From Anthonomus grandis grandis (taxonomy: Eukaryota; Arthropoda; Insecta; Coleoptera; Curculionidae), in the NCBI RefSeq assembly GCF_022605725.1, contig NC_065546.1, positions 39,800,227-39,864,226 on the forward strand: a stretch of DNA of 64,000 bases, read 5' to 3'. A program made the translations under genes and the position numbers. The first letter of the stretch is position 1; every line of letters begins with the position of its first letter. The notes below the pieces were generated by a model. The model was not told the origin of the DNA, ran no database searches, and was given only the letters and a program-made list of their open reading frames with translations. Positions 1 through 11,640 of this stretch are shown here, in pieces.

Positions 1-483
1 CATTTGGAGGACTTTCAATTTCTGAAAAGACCTGATAAGTTGGAAGAGCTGTTGTTGTTCAGGAAGCACAAATACTTGAAATAAATAAAAAGAAAAAAAA
101 ACATTATATTTGCCTGGTAGAAACATAGAATTAAAGCTTTAACTGCTTGGAAAAAAATTAATTGTTTCAATTGCCTAGAACTTCAGGAAAGAAAATTTAT
201 TAATTTAGAAATAAAAACTGGTATATTAGTATAAAATAAAATATTTATTACTTTTTGAAATAAAAATCTTCAGCCTGGAAGAAATAGTATAATCACTGGT
301 CGAAAAAAAAAATTGTTATACTTTATGAAAAAATGAAATAAAAAATAATAGAATGGCAATCATGCAGTTAAAAAAAATAAATTTTTTTATTCGTATAAAT
401 AAAATTTCTACTGCTTCGAGAAACCACATTTTTATAACTATCTGAAAAGAGATAGAAATATTTTTAAGTTCACGAAAACGGCT
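1..483. repeat. Degenerate repeat array A, left block
   Basis: AT-rich DNA in which a short core resembling TTCAACTGCCTGGAAAAA recurs in diverged form, for example near 134, 166 and 268. The same core reappears after the piggyBac insertion at 2929-4380, so both blocks look like one old array. No coding potential is visible. Confidence 0.5.
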
Positions 484-2928
484 TTAACTCTTTAAGTATT
501 CATGGTCGAAAATTTAAACCACCCTGACTAATGGTTTAAAGGCTCGGTGGTTCAAAAAATAACCATACTATAAACCATATTTTGATGTTGCTTTGCAATG
601 CGCTGCCGAAGCACAAAATTTAAACCACCTATTGGGTTTGGCGGTTAGATTTCTTATTCGGTGGATAGCAGCATTGATGAAACACCTGTTACGAATTAAA
701 TTTGAGGTTAAAATAAACAAAAGTTAGTTATCTGTGTCTAAATTTATAAATACTATTAGATCCTACAAAAAGTGATAGCCTACATCATTCCAATAAGTAT
801 AGATATTTAATTTACATATATTTATTAGTATGTAGTAAAAAAAACATTGTTTTTATGTGACCCTTTTTTACTACCACCGCTCCACTTAGAATATTGAGTT
901 TCACTAATTATAAAATACCTATACAATATTTTCTTGCAGGTATGGAGCCATTGCCATTTAAGACGGTAGGAGGTTTGACTTACGATGAAGTCAACACACA
1001 AATCGACACATTTTATGTCGATACACTGCCTTCGGGGTCTGAGTCAGAAATTGATGTGGACTCCTCCGATATAGAGGACGAAACTTTAGTTCCTACAGTT
1101 ATTACAGATATGGAAGAAGATCTGCCGGTTTCTGAGGAGGAAGATCCAAGTGATAATATCCCCCTTTCCGAACTACAACAACAGTGGTCAAAAGGTAAAA
1201 TTCCTGTTTGGTCTAATGTTCATAGACCTGATCTTCCTCAATTTACCGAACCTTCTGGAATTTCTCAGTTTATCAAAGACACTAATGATCCAACACCATA
1301 TATGATTTTTGAACTGTTTATTACTAAGGAATTTATTGATACTTTGAAACTGTTTCAAACAAATCTTTATGCCGAGCAGGAAAAACTTTCAACTGGGAAA
1401 AGCTATGTCCCTACAAACCAGTGTGAAATTAATGATTTACTGGGCATAAATTTATTAATGGGTATCAAACGTAGTCCCAGCTATAAGGATTATTGGTCAA
1501 CTGCTCCCGAATTGCATGATGATTTTATCAGCTCAGTAATGACCCAAAAAAGATTTGAGATTGACTCAAGATGGCTCTTGAGTCATCTCCATCTGAATAA
1601 TAATTCTCTGATGCCTCCAAAATCTATTTATGATAAGTTCTATAAAATTCGCCCTATGCTAGAACTGTTGACTTATAACTTTGAAAAATGCCTAATTCCT
1701 AATCAAGTACTAGTTGTAGTTAATGAGTCAATGATTAAATTTAAGGGTCGTAGTAGCCTTAAGCAGTACATGCCAAAAAAACCAATCAAAAGATAAATCT
1801 GGTTATTGTCTAAAATTTGATTTTTACACTGGAAAATCACCTACTGGTGAGTTAGAAAAGTGCCTTGGTTCAAGAGTCGTTACAAATCTGATAAAACACT
1901 TAGAAAATAAAGACCATGATAATTTTTTTACTAGCTTCGATCTATTTCAACAATTGAAAAATCCATGCTGTTGGTAAATGTTAATCGTCGTCATATGCCA
2001 AAATTTAAACCAGACAAGAATTTGAAACGCGGTGATGTGCAATGGTTTACAAGCAGTACCGGATTGTTAGCTGCAAAATGGAAAGACCGTCGATGTGTTC
2101 ACATATTATCAAATTTTCATCAGCCAGAAGATGTAGGAACAGTAAAAAGAAAAGAAAGAAGTGGATAAATTACTGAAATTCCATGTCCTCAATCTATAAT
2201 CGATTACAATTCTAATATGAATGGAGTCGACATATTTGACCAAAGACTTTCTAACTAAAAGATTGACCGTCGCAGTAAAAAGTGGTGGCATCGAATATTT
2301 TTTTTACTTATTAGATGCATCAAATGTAAATTTCAATATTATTTATAATAGGTTGGAGTTACCAAAAATGTCTGCTAAAGATTTTAGACGAAGTGTCATA
2401 TACGGTTTAATCTCAGAAACGCTTGTAAATCGAAAGAGAAATTTGGTTGCACCATCAGATGTTGAAATAAACAAATACAAACCTTACGTACCCTTAGAGA
2501 TAAGACAGCAGTCATCTGCTCATTAACCTACAAGGAATACCAGAAGAAGATGCGCGCTTTGTAGCACTAAGGCTAACACAGTAAGGACGGATTGGGTATG
2601 TTCTATATGTAAAGTCCCTTGGTTCTTGGGAAAACGTAAAGAGTGTTTCCAAAGTTATCATGCAACGTAAATTTTAGTACCCAAGTTTGTATGAGTTTTT
2701 AAATAAATTTGTTATCTTACTCTTAGTTTTTTTATTTTGTGTCGCGCGCAGTGGTCCACCGAATTATTCAAATTTAACAAAAAACTGATTGGCAAATTTT
2801 CATTTTTTTACTATTACTAATGTATTAAATTACTACAATTTTACAAAAAATATAAAAATTCATAAAAAAATATTTTGGCTCCACTAGGTATTTTTTTACC
2901 AACTAAATTAGGCGCCGCTAAGAGTTAA
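484..2928 (+). mobile_element. piggyBac-type transposon, degenerate
   Basis: The piggyBac transposase pseudogene is flanked by TTAA at 484-487 and 2925-2928. Directly inside each TTAA is CTCTT in inverted orientation, a short terminal match. Motifs such as TCGGTGG recur inverted in the subterminal DNA near 573 and 2757. TTAA duplication is the hallmark of piggyBac insertion. The element sits inside repeat array A. The terminal repeats are short and diverged, so the ends are probable rather than certain. Confidence 0.65.
894..2669 (+). pseudogene. piggyBac transposase (PGBD/DDE_Tnp_1_7 family), broken
   Basis: The N-terminal 300 codons (894-1796) carry an acidic leader and then the piggyBac DDE core, ending in VVNESMIKFKGRSSLKQYMP. 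The family has Asp where this copy has Asn277, so the first catalytic residue appears lost. A stop and frameshift follow KKPIKR. Homology resumes in other frames: SGYCLKFDFYTGK near 1797, DNFFTSFDLF near 1919, GVDIFDQ near 2223, then a Cys-rich C-terminal zinc-binding segment (CALCSTKA to CSICKVPWF) near 2550-2640. A splice acceptor-like TTTTCTTGCAG lies just before a second ATG at 942, so translation may really have begun there after an upstream intron. Non-functional. Confidence 0.85.
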
Positions 2929-4380
2929 CTACTTAGAAATTAAAATACTTTCTAGTTCGTGGAAAAACTCTTCAAACTATCCAATAAATTAAAAATATAA
3001 TGAAATCATTTCCAGTTTATGAAATAAGAGACTTTAACTACATCGAAAGAATAAAAAATTAATTTGCCATTGGAAAGAATACATATTACTGCCTAGGAAA
3101 CTGTATAAAATGCCTAAAACATAGCCTAAGTACCTGAAATATAAAAACTAATTTTGGAATGAAATATTTCAACACATTCAAGTGAATCAAGAAAATAATA
3201 AAGTACGTCAACTGCGTGAAAAAATGTGTTTCCATTATTCGAAAATAAGAGATTTTACTGCCAATAAAAATATCTTAAATGTCTAGAACAAAAACGAAAA
3301 TGTATTTTAGGTTATAAATAAAATTCAGTTACATCAAACATAAAAAATAAGTCCAAGTTTTGGGATAAAAGACTTCAACTGAATCAAGTAATAAATGACT
3401 TCAACTGCCTGGACAAACAAGCTTTCGTTATTTGGAAAAAAGGGTTTACTACCTGGAAAACAGTCTGAAACGCCTCGACGAAAATCTAAAATACTTTTAA
3501 GCTGATGGAAAAAGGCTTTGGTTACCTGAAAAATTAAGAGTAAGCCACATTTTGAGATAAAAAACGAGTTTTCGTTAATTAAAAAAAATATATTTTACTG
3601 CCTGAAATGTCTAAACGAGAAACCAACATATTTTCTAATTTATAAAAAAAGATTTTAGTTACCCGAAGAAGTAAAAGTATTTTGGGATAAGGCTTCAATT
3701 TAATTAAGGAAATTATTAATGATTTAAAACTTATTAGAAAAAAATAAGGTTAATTGAAAGGAAGAATGTAGTTAGAAAGCAGGTTTTCATTATGTGGGAA
3801 AAAATGTACTGCTTGAAAAATAGCTTAAAATTTCTCAAAGGCAAATTATCGTGAAACATTATCCTTTGCCATCTTAAGCTTAAAATTACAATAAGCCCAT
3901 TCTTTGTTTGGACCAAAAAACGTGACGGCTGATTTTGATGGATTTACTTTGAGCTCATTTTTTGTTGCATGAACGTATATATTACTTAGGCATCTATTCA
4001 TCGAATTCTCGGCATCCACTACATTTCTAGAATTAAAGCTAATTCGCATCTGGGTATCGTCTGCGTACCTTTCCATTTTACAATTACTCTCAACAAGGTT
4101 TTCCATATCAAATGTGTAAATTAAAAATAGCAAAGTACCTGGAAAACTCAAATCTCAAATTATCTTAAATAGGAAAATTTGAAGTACTATAAGTGGACGA
4201 CAAGTAGAAATTTTAAGTTTTACTTAACGAATTAACAACTTATTAGCTCATGAAAAAAGAAATGCTGCATGGAGAATATGTAAAATAGTTTTCTGGAGGA
4301 CATTTTTTTTGTAAAAAACTTCTGGATAATAATGACTATAAGGAAAACTTATGCCTTGAAAAGAGATCAAGTTTCAAACA
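2929..4380. repeat. Degenerate repeat array A, right block
   Basis: Continues the array left of the piggyBac element. Diverged versions of a core resembling TTCAACTGCCTGGAAAAA occur near 3030, 3089, 3205, 3240, 3407, 3434, 3515, 3595, 3640 and 3795, commonly 30-160 bp apart. A reverse transcriptase scrap at 3846-4151 lies within it. Confidence 0.5.
3846..4151 (-). pseudogene. Non-LTR retrotransposon reverse transcriptase fragment
   Basis: About 100 codons on the minus strand contain GTLLFLIYTFD followed after a short gap by ERYADDTQM. This is the arrangement of the (P)QG..LGPLLFLIYINDL and YADD catalytic motifs of LINE reverse transcriptases. A following segment (NELKVNPSKSAVTFFG) matches the usual LxLNxxKTxxxxFG region. 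No endonuclease or poly(A) tail is attached. It is an isolated LINE scrap within the array. Confidence 0.75.
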
Positions 4381-6244
4381 ATTTTCTTTTTATTGAGACG
4401 ACCTTCAATTACTTCCCTACCTCATCTACCTTTCTATCTACCTCCTCACCCATCTCCTACCTTTAACCCCTATTAAAAATTAATCTATCAGACTAACTAT
4501 AAAAAATAATTGTTAAAAATCTAATTTTAGAAAGCAATTCATTAAAAATTTTATTTTTTTTACCTAATTAAATTTAATTGAAAACATTTACCATACTACA
4601 CAAATGGTTACAAACAAAACATACTTGGCCACATTAATTTTTACCTTTTAGATCTTTGAAATGTTTCCCAAACAATATAAGCTGCGATAATCCCAATAGA
4701 GGATTTAACATATTTTCTGTAAAACAATAAAGAAATTTATAACAGCTTTTATTATAAAAAATTGCAAGCTTACCCTTCTAAAGCTTGCTGAGGCGCATAA
4801 ATAAACCGAAAAAAGACCAGCCAAAAATAATTAAAAAATCCATCAAGCATTTTTCGAAAATTAACTAGTATACCCCAAAGAAAATCCCGAAAGATACAGC
4901 ACTAGCATTTGGGCAATCACGTAAAGGACAATTTGTAAAATATGCCTTAAAATTTCCCAGAAACGATCGTATGTGCAGCACATAACTTTTTTTGACAAAC
5001 TACTTGTCAAATGGACATTTAAAATGGCTCGTCACGATATTACGAAGGCGACATTCTTAAGGGACAATTTGGCACAAGGTGCCGGATTTCTCGAGGTGTA
5101 ACCTTTAAAAAAGGATCTTGACACTCTCGGATAAAAATAAGTTTGAGATGACGACAGTTTTGCTCTTATTTTTATTAATTGGTAATGGAGGAGTGAATAT
5201 TCGTGTATTATATTAATGATTTGATTATGTTATTTGCTATTTTGCGATTTTATTATGTGTAAAAAAAGGTCCAAACGTGAAGTTGTCAAGACATTTTCAA
5301 AACGATAGTGCATATATGTCAACAAGAAAAAATTATGAACACTACTGATTTTAATTATGTTAATTTTTATCTAAATATCTAGTCTTTGTGTTCTAAAGTA
5401 CTGGCAGCTAAAGGCGCTCCATGTATCTATTCCATACTTATTTGTGAGAAACACTGGCAAATTTGGTTCTATTGAGGTTCTGTCTCAAAAGTATAAAAGT
5501 ACTTTCAATTCAACAAATTCAATTCGCACTCAGTACGAATTAAATTTTGCTGGTAAATCTTTTACTTATACCATTTATAGAGACTTATACCATTTATACA
5601 CCAGAGGCACTTTAAGAAACTTGTTGTCTATTTTTAAGTTTTGTCCTCCATAAAATAGTTTGATTAAAAATATTTCTACCAGTGGATATAATTGGGCAGG
5701 ACTGTACAATACCCATTAACCTATGATATGTATAACTATCCGTTCATCTAGGAATTATATGGCTATTGACATTTTTCCCCAAAAAGTTTATGGTAAATTG
5801 GAATGGTTGCTGGAAGAAAATATCGTCCTATTTATAAATCCCCATAACGTGACATTAACAATTTTTTTTAAATAGGTTAGGAGGGCTTCTCAGTGGCTTT
5901 TCGGTTAATCAAGGCTATGCCAATGAGATCAATGTAAAGTTTAATTTACACCAAGCCCGCATAGAGAGTTGTACTAATTTTTAGACTTCATCCTACTATT
6001 TATAGGAATGTTGATACAATTGAAGCTTATATTGCCTGGTTAATATATTCGCAATTGTTTTTTATCAGGACTATAAAACAATGATTTATGACATCTCTTT
6101 ATTAGCTAGGAATTATCTTAAGTTGTATAGTAAATTCTTCGATGTCTGGTGATGCAATTCGTATTTGCTCTCATTCATTAAGCTTTTTTAATTTGACTGA
6201 TAACATTTGGTGGGACGATATAGCTAGTTATGAAAATGTTTAGT
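4381..6244. other. No recognisable gene; pyrimidine-rich tract and an unexplained ORF
   Basis: A C/T-rich low-complexity stretch lies at about 4405-4475. The rest is AT-rich. A 69-codon plus-strand ORF (5444-5653) has no motif I recognise; its surroundings (5390-6240) are less AT-rich than pure array DNA and may be an eroded retroelement, but I cannot support that. Confidence 0.3.
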
Positions 6245-6378
6245 CCTCTTTAGATTGTTTCTCTCTGTATCTTATACTTATTAAATGTTTCGAATGCCGA
6301 GAATATTATGGCAGTATCATCTGCATAAGAAACAATTACACCATTATGAAGCCTTAGACTGGCCAGTGTATTTATATA
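6245..6378 (-). pseudogene. LINE reverse transcriptase, YADD portion beyond the mariner
   Basis: On the minus strand the flank of the mariner reads YINTLASLRLHNGVIVSYADD then TAIIFSA. YADD (about 6310-6326) is the second catalytic block of the RT. It resumes in the same reading frame as the fragment ending at 7928 if the mariner and one TA copy are disregarded, so the two are halves of one ancestral gene. Beyond about 6245 the coding sequence fades. Confidence 0.8.
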
Positions 6379-7927
6379 CAGGGTGTTCATTTGAAAACTT
6401 CCCACCACGGATTTATCGAAGACCACTGTTAAAAAAAAACGCCGAAATACGTCAAAAGGTTTGCCAAGGGGGACAACTTTCTAACCTAAAATTACTTCAC
6501 CCCCTTTCACCCTCTGCCCCCCAGGGTCATCCCCTTAAAAATTTTAAATGGCAAGGGGTATCGAGTAATAGCTTGTTTAAAAGGTCTTTCGAAGTCTTTT
6601 ATTTTTACGTTTGATTTTTTTAAATCGGTCGATTCGTTTTCGAGAAAATTAGAAAAATCTTTGTTTATCTTAATTTGTTCAGATAGAAAATAAAAACATG
6701 AAAATATCAGTTTTTAACTCAATAAGTGTTAATTAAATAAAAAGTTAAATAAAATGTTGCCCGTTTTTGGCCAAACAATGATATAGGCGATGTTTAAATT
6801 CCTGACGGACATTTTCAAAAACTGTAGGATATCATGGCAGCTGTCGAGGATGCGTTAACGAAGTTCATCCAAACTTTCAGGTTGGGGAGTAAACACAATA
6901 GATTTCAAATGGCCCCATGGAAAAAAGTCTAACGGCGTTATATCAGATCTAGCAGGCCTTTCTATAGGCCCCCTTCGCCCTATCCATTTATCTGGAAACT
7001 CGTCGTCTAGCCATTGCCGAATGGGAAGAACATAGTGAGGAGGAGCGCTGTCTTGCTGGAAATATATTTCAGCCTCATCAAGTATAGGGTTTCCATCATC
7101 ATCGATTTGGTTTTCAATGGATTCAGTGATAAGCGGATTGATGGTATTTTCCAACATATCCAAATAAATGTCTCCTTTTAAATTTCCGTTAATAAATAAT
7201 GGCCCAATCACTTAATTTTCTAAAATGCCTGTCCATACATTAATTTTTTAAGGGTACTGGGTATGCCCTTCTACAAATGCATGAGGAATTTCATTGCTCC
7301 AATATCTACAGTTATGCTTATTAACAAATCCATTTAGATAAAATGTGCATTCATTGCTGAAGCAGATATTCTTTACATGAATAGTATTATAATTAATCGC
7401 TTCAGTCATTTTTTCACAAAACTCAACTCGCCTATCGAAATGGTCTTCGGTTAACTCTTGCAATATTTTCATTTTGAATGGATGAAATTTATGAAGTTTG
7501 GTAACTGTGTGAACAGAGCCTAATGAAATACCAGTGGCAGCAACAATTTTGCGTAATGAAGTATTAGGATTTATTCCAAAATGACCGAAAACTTCAACTT
7601 TAGCGGCTTTATCCAAAATTCACGATGATCACGTTTTTTATTTGCAACAGATCCAGTTTCAGTAAACTTAGTAAAAAGGTCCAAAACATACCTATGCGAA
7701 GTTATCTTCTCCGGATGTCCTTTTAAAGAAGCTATTACTCGATACCCCTTGCCATTTAAAATTTTTAAGGTGATGACCCTGGAGGGCAGAGGGTGAAAGG
7801 GAGTGAAGTAATTTTAGGTTAGAAAGTTGTCCCCCTTGACAAATCTTTTGACGTATTTCGGCGTTTTATTTTTTTAACAGTGGTTTTCGATAAATCCGTG
7901 GTGGGAAGTTTTCAAATGAACACCCTG
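6379..7927 (-). mobile_element. mariner-like element with ~215-bp TIRs (DD41D-like group)
   Basis: Terminal inverted repeats of about 215 bp (6379-6596 and 7712-7927) begin CAGGGTGTTC and are nearly identical. TA flanks both ends (6377-6378 and 7928-7929), as in the Tc1/mariner superfamily. The 1549-bp element carries a minus-strand transposase pseudogene and lies within the RT gene of a LINE. A truncated relative occurs at 61257. Confidence 0.9.
6850..7700 (-). pseudogene. mariner-like transposase (DD41D-like), broken
   Basis: The N-terminal helix-turn-helix part (NPNTSLRKIVAATGISLGSV) is followed by CFSNECTFYLNG; in the sister copy at 25.9 kb the same motif is CFSDECT, so the first catalytic Asp has become Asn. 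A frameshift near 7230 leads to the second part (7211-6855) with IYFQQDSAPPHY (second Asp) and RSDITPLDFFPWG (third Asp). The last two Asp are about 40 residues apart, close to the DD41D spacing of rosa-type mariners. A further frameshift at about 7616 separates an upstream stretch, FTKFTETGSVANKK. Inactive. Confidence 0.85.
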
Positions 7928-8694
7928 TATAATAAAAACAATAGCAGTCCCAAAACTGTCCCCTGCGGCTATATTATTTTGATATCTAAAGGGTCACTTA
8001 ATGCATCTTCAATTTTTACATATTGTACCCTACCGTTTAAGTAACTCTTAAAGACGTCCAATACTGCACCCCTTATCCCGTTCTTTTTAAGAACATCTAA
8101 AAGCAGGTCATGGGGGACAGTACCGAATGCCTTGGCAACATCTAGAAACAAAGCTACACATTTTTCCTTATTATCAAGTTTATTAGTTATTTCTTTTGTT
8201 AGAAGATAAAGAGCGTCAGTGATACTTAGCATAAAAAATTAATAAATTTAGACTATATATTTAATAGTCTTCCTTTAACACATTATTTGAAAATCTTAGC
8301 AAAGTTATTAATTAAATGAATTGGTCTATAGTTTATTATTTTCGATCTATCACCTGATTTATATATTGGAAAAATCACTAATATTTTGATCAAGTAAAAA
8401 AGTATGATTATTCTTTATGAATTTTGCAGATAGTTTATCAATGCCAGGGCTACGGGTATTTTTTAGGCTGTTAATTTTTCCAATTATTAATTTTTATTCA
8501 CTGGCTTGAGATACATTGATCTCAGCTGATTGACACAACTCCTCGTTGTTGTTATTTAATATGGATGGAGTTATGTGACCTGCTTCAGTTTGAGCACTAT
8601 GTGTTGCCTCCCTTATAAAATTGTAAACCTTTTTTAGATAATTTCCCGCATTTTCAATTTCATCCTTATAAGTAATCATATTTACATTTTTCAA
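7928..8694 (-). pseudogene. LINE reverse transcriptase, N-terminal portion
   Basis: A linker ORF (8694-8494) is followed by the RT fingers/palm start (8232-7969): VALFLDVAKAFGTVPHDLLL, the first catalytic Asp block, then a frameshift and PQGTVLGLLLFLLY ending exactly at the TA where the mariner is inserted. The sequence between 8494 and 8233 is too decayed to read as protein. It is continuous with the fragment at 6245-6378 once the mariner is disregarded. Confidence 0.8.
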
Positions 8695-8745
8695 TAAGAT
8701 TTTTTAATTTATTTCTATGTTTTAATTTTTTTATTATCTTCGTCA

Positions 8746-9630
8746 TTAAATCTGTAATAATTTTTGTTTAATTTTTTCTCTATTTTTTATGCTTATCATT
8801 AGACTGTTGGTAATCCATGGTTGTCGTTTTCTAAATTGCTTCTGCCTATTTTCTTTCATATTAATAGTAGCTTTTTTAACTAATAGATTAATTTTCTTGT
8901 TAAATTCATCAGTGGCTTTAATTATATCTGAAAGGCTTAGTACCGGTACCCAACTTTCCTTTTGTAACAATAAAAAGTTTTTCATTAAAAATTTCATTTT
9001 TTTGTTTATTGAATTGCATTCTTTATTTTTTTTATTAATACAAGTTTCATTCAAATTTAATATAATAGGATAATGATCAGTAAGGTCCATGTGAACTATA
9101 AAAGAATTAAAGTTATAGAATTTTTTACTTATATTCGTTCTCAAGAAAATGTGTATTTTAAAATTTACATTATTATCATTCTTATTAAAAATGTCTATAT
9201 TAATGTCTCCTAAAAATATATCTATACGACCCTTTTCAGCCTGCGCCAAATATGCCTCAATCTGTTCCAGAAATAACATTATATTTGTAATTTGGTCTGT
9301 ATGAGTAAATAATGTTAAATTTTTGACAGGCCTTTTTTTAGAAAGACTTTACTTCCAGTTACATTTCATCTATCCAACAAGGTGTGCGTTATGTCATAAA
9401 GGAATGTTGACTTTAAAAAAATTCCTGTGCCATCATTCTTATTATGCTTAGCACCATTATAGAACATCTTATATCTCCTTATATTATATTGCCCATTGAA
9501 ACTTTCAAAATTTTAATACAAAATTATAATGTCAAAATGTTCCAGATCATAAGTCTCAAAAACAGCCAGAAACTTATTGAAATTTTTATGTATACTTCTT
9601 ATATTAAAGTGTGCGATATTTATTAGTTTA
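8746..9630 (-). pseudogene. LINE endonuclease domain (APE type), decayed
   Basis: The start near 9630 reads NIAHFNIRSIHKNF, the usual opening of an APE-like endonuclease. Further on are DGTGIFLKS, then in the longest open stretch (9279-8746) IFLGDINIDIF, corresponding to the GDFN catalytic motif, and DHYPIILN, the conserved DH motif. The end, RQPWITNSLMISIKNREKIK, matches the PWIT linker before the RT. Stops and frameshifts break the upstream half. In life this domain nicks target DNA for target-primed reverse transcription. Confidence 0.8.
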
Positions 9631-9640
9631 CTGTCTTTAA

Positions 9641-10739
9641 TAGTTTAAGTTTATTTTTGTTTGCACTTCACTACCACATATGATGTTTTAATCAGCGTCC
9701 ATCTCCGACATCTCTAGGTGTTGCAGTATATTTAATTCTGGTATTTCATACGCCATTTTCAACACCATCTTTAATCTAGTTCAGGAGGCTGTACCTAATC
9801 CAATTAATGCGAATCATTGCAACGAATCATTTATTGATATTCCAAATGGATTAAAATATTATCTTCTTCTACCAATAATCGACTTTTTAAGTTATGACTA
9901 ATAAGTATCTCTTACATTATGATAACTAAAACCATATGATTTTTCTTTTAGTGAAATATCCTATTATAGTGCGTCTCGTAATTAATGATATGATTAACAG
10001 TTCCAGCAAAAGACCAGTATGATTTTATTATGAGACTGTTAATAATTACAATGAAAACCTAATTGTTATATATTTTCAGGGGCACCTTCCCAAGATGCCT
10101 TAAAATTGCTAAGATGGCTTCCACCCATAAGAGGTGTTCAAGCAGTAATGCCGAAAACTATAATGAAACTATTTGTCTTATGCTTATTTTTTAAGTAACG
10201 TAATCTAGGAAAAAAATTCCATTGACAATGCAAAAAGAGATTTATGCGATGGCTTTTAGAGCGACTTGCCTAAATTTTAATTTAAACTTAACAAGACTCA
10301 AAAAATTATTTTTGGTTCAATCAACAAAAAAAAATTTAGAAAAGAAGTCTGTCAAATTATGTTGGTGCATTTATTTATTCGTAACCTGGCTGGATTTGTC
10401 TCCACCTTCATAATTAAAACTGACTATTTTAGATACTTTCACTGTTTGATATATCAGTTGGAGTGATTCTGGGTATATGTCCAAAATATTTGGGTTGCAA
10501 AGGAGGCGTAGTGTATAGAGGTTAAATCTCATCTGGGTTATAAAGCAATTGATAGCATCGAATATCCTTACCTTAGGATGTGCGTATATACTTGCATATA
10601 AATCATTGGTAAAAGATAACTTGTAAAGTAATCAGTATGTCAACAAAAGTGTTTGAGTTACTTTGGAAAATAGTACCTAAATCTCTATATCACAATGATT
10701 TTTTTTGAGGCAAAACTTGTATAAATTGTTGAATTGTCA
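9641..10739. other. AT-rich DNA without recognisable features
   Basis: No ORF above 63 codons resembles a known family and no terminal repeats were found. It lies between two unrelated LINE remnants. Confidence 0.3.
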
Positions 10740-11640
10740 GACAGTGGAGAGCTGTCACTTAAGGAAGCTGTTATGCACATTGATCTGTTAATGGACCCAC
10801 CAGTCTCACTGAGGATTACGAGAGGCCAATAGCCTTAGAAAAGCTAATGAGGTAATTAAAAGGATATACAAGATATTTAAACCCAGCGCATAAGTGCTAG
10901 GCACTCCCCGATAGTGTCATCCTCCTTCCGTCACCACTGGCTTTCAGGTTGTCTGCAATATCTATGAGATGACATCTAAAATACCAGTTTCCGGTTAAAA
11001 GAGCTGTCACTAGACTGTGATTTTGCGTCTCTTTAAGTGCAGTAAATATTTGGTGAGGTTGGCAGATGGCTCATCTTTGTATTCCTTAGAATATCCCATG
11101 CCAGGTGCTTCCGCCCATCTCCGAAGGGTCTATTCGTCTAGAACACTCTTCATTGATGCAACAGCTTCACATCTGGATATATCCATTAAAGGTTTGGGAC
11201 CCATTGTCTGTTTCGCAGTCCCAGTTTCGCAATCAAGTTTTCGGAATAGCCCCAGCATCAGGCTAGGCACTCAGACTGAGCCCCATAGCCTATCTTCCTA
11301 TCGTGGTATATGGAGCCCCACCACAGAAATCTGCATCAGCTCTGTTGTTCATTCTAGAGACATCTGTAGCCTGTAATATCATTACCTCGACTTGAATCCC
11401 AAGGTCCAAAGGCGAAAGGCTCAACAGAGACTTAGGTACTCTAGTTGAGGCCGTTCGCATGGAACTCGTCATGCTTAGGCATATACAGCAGTTGAGCTCG
11501 AATTTTTGCCATATCCATGATAGCCTGGTATTTAGGAAGAGATCTGACTATAGATAAGTAGATACGAGTACAATGAAGGATCTTAGGGAACAGACTCCAG
11601 GTGCTATTAAAACAATAATAATTTGTCTCTCTCACCTTTA
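10740..11640 (-). pseudogene. LINE remnant: RT C-terminus plus RNase H region
   Basis: On the minus strand the first readable part (11635-11441) contains STWSLFPKILHCTRIYLSIV, matching the WGLxPxxxxWIYxxVVRP region after the RT core. Next, in another frame (11472-11290), comes AMRTASTRVPKSLLSLSPLD followed by IQVEVM, the AxRTTPTxALExLLxLPPLDL motif. Downstream pieces (MGPKPLMDIS near 11200; EPSANLTKYLLHLKRRK near 11050) resemble the GPEP region and the end of the RNase H-bearing LINE ORF2. Several frameshifts and stops are present. The stretch is more GC-rich than its surroundings. No catalytic RNase H residues could be identified with confidence. Confidence 0.65.

Larger units (their letters stand above)
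6245..9640 (-). mobile_element. LINE (APE-endonuclease non-LTR retrotransposon), minus strand, split by a mariner
   Basis: Reading from 9640 downward, the order is endonuclease, linker, reverse transcriptase. The RT is interrupted at 7928 by the mariner occupying 6379-7927 and resumes at 6378 with the YADDT catalytic motif. No 5' UTR, ORF1 or poly(A) tail is recognised, so only the ORF2 region is visible. Domain order and motifs fit the Jockey/CR1-like group of LINEs; I do not assign a clade. Confidence 0.8.

Noticed and set aside
5444..5653. 69-codon ORF as a gene
   Set aside because: No motif recognised, no neighbouring coding evidence and AT-rich composition that yields chance ORFs.
11017..11376. 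119-codon plus-strand ORF
   Set aside because: It is antisense to the LINE RT/RNase H remnant, whose minus-strand motifs are recognisable; the plus ORF is a shadow.
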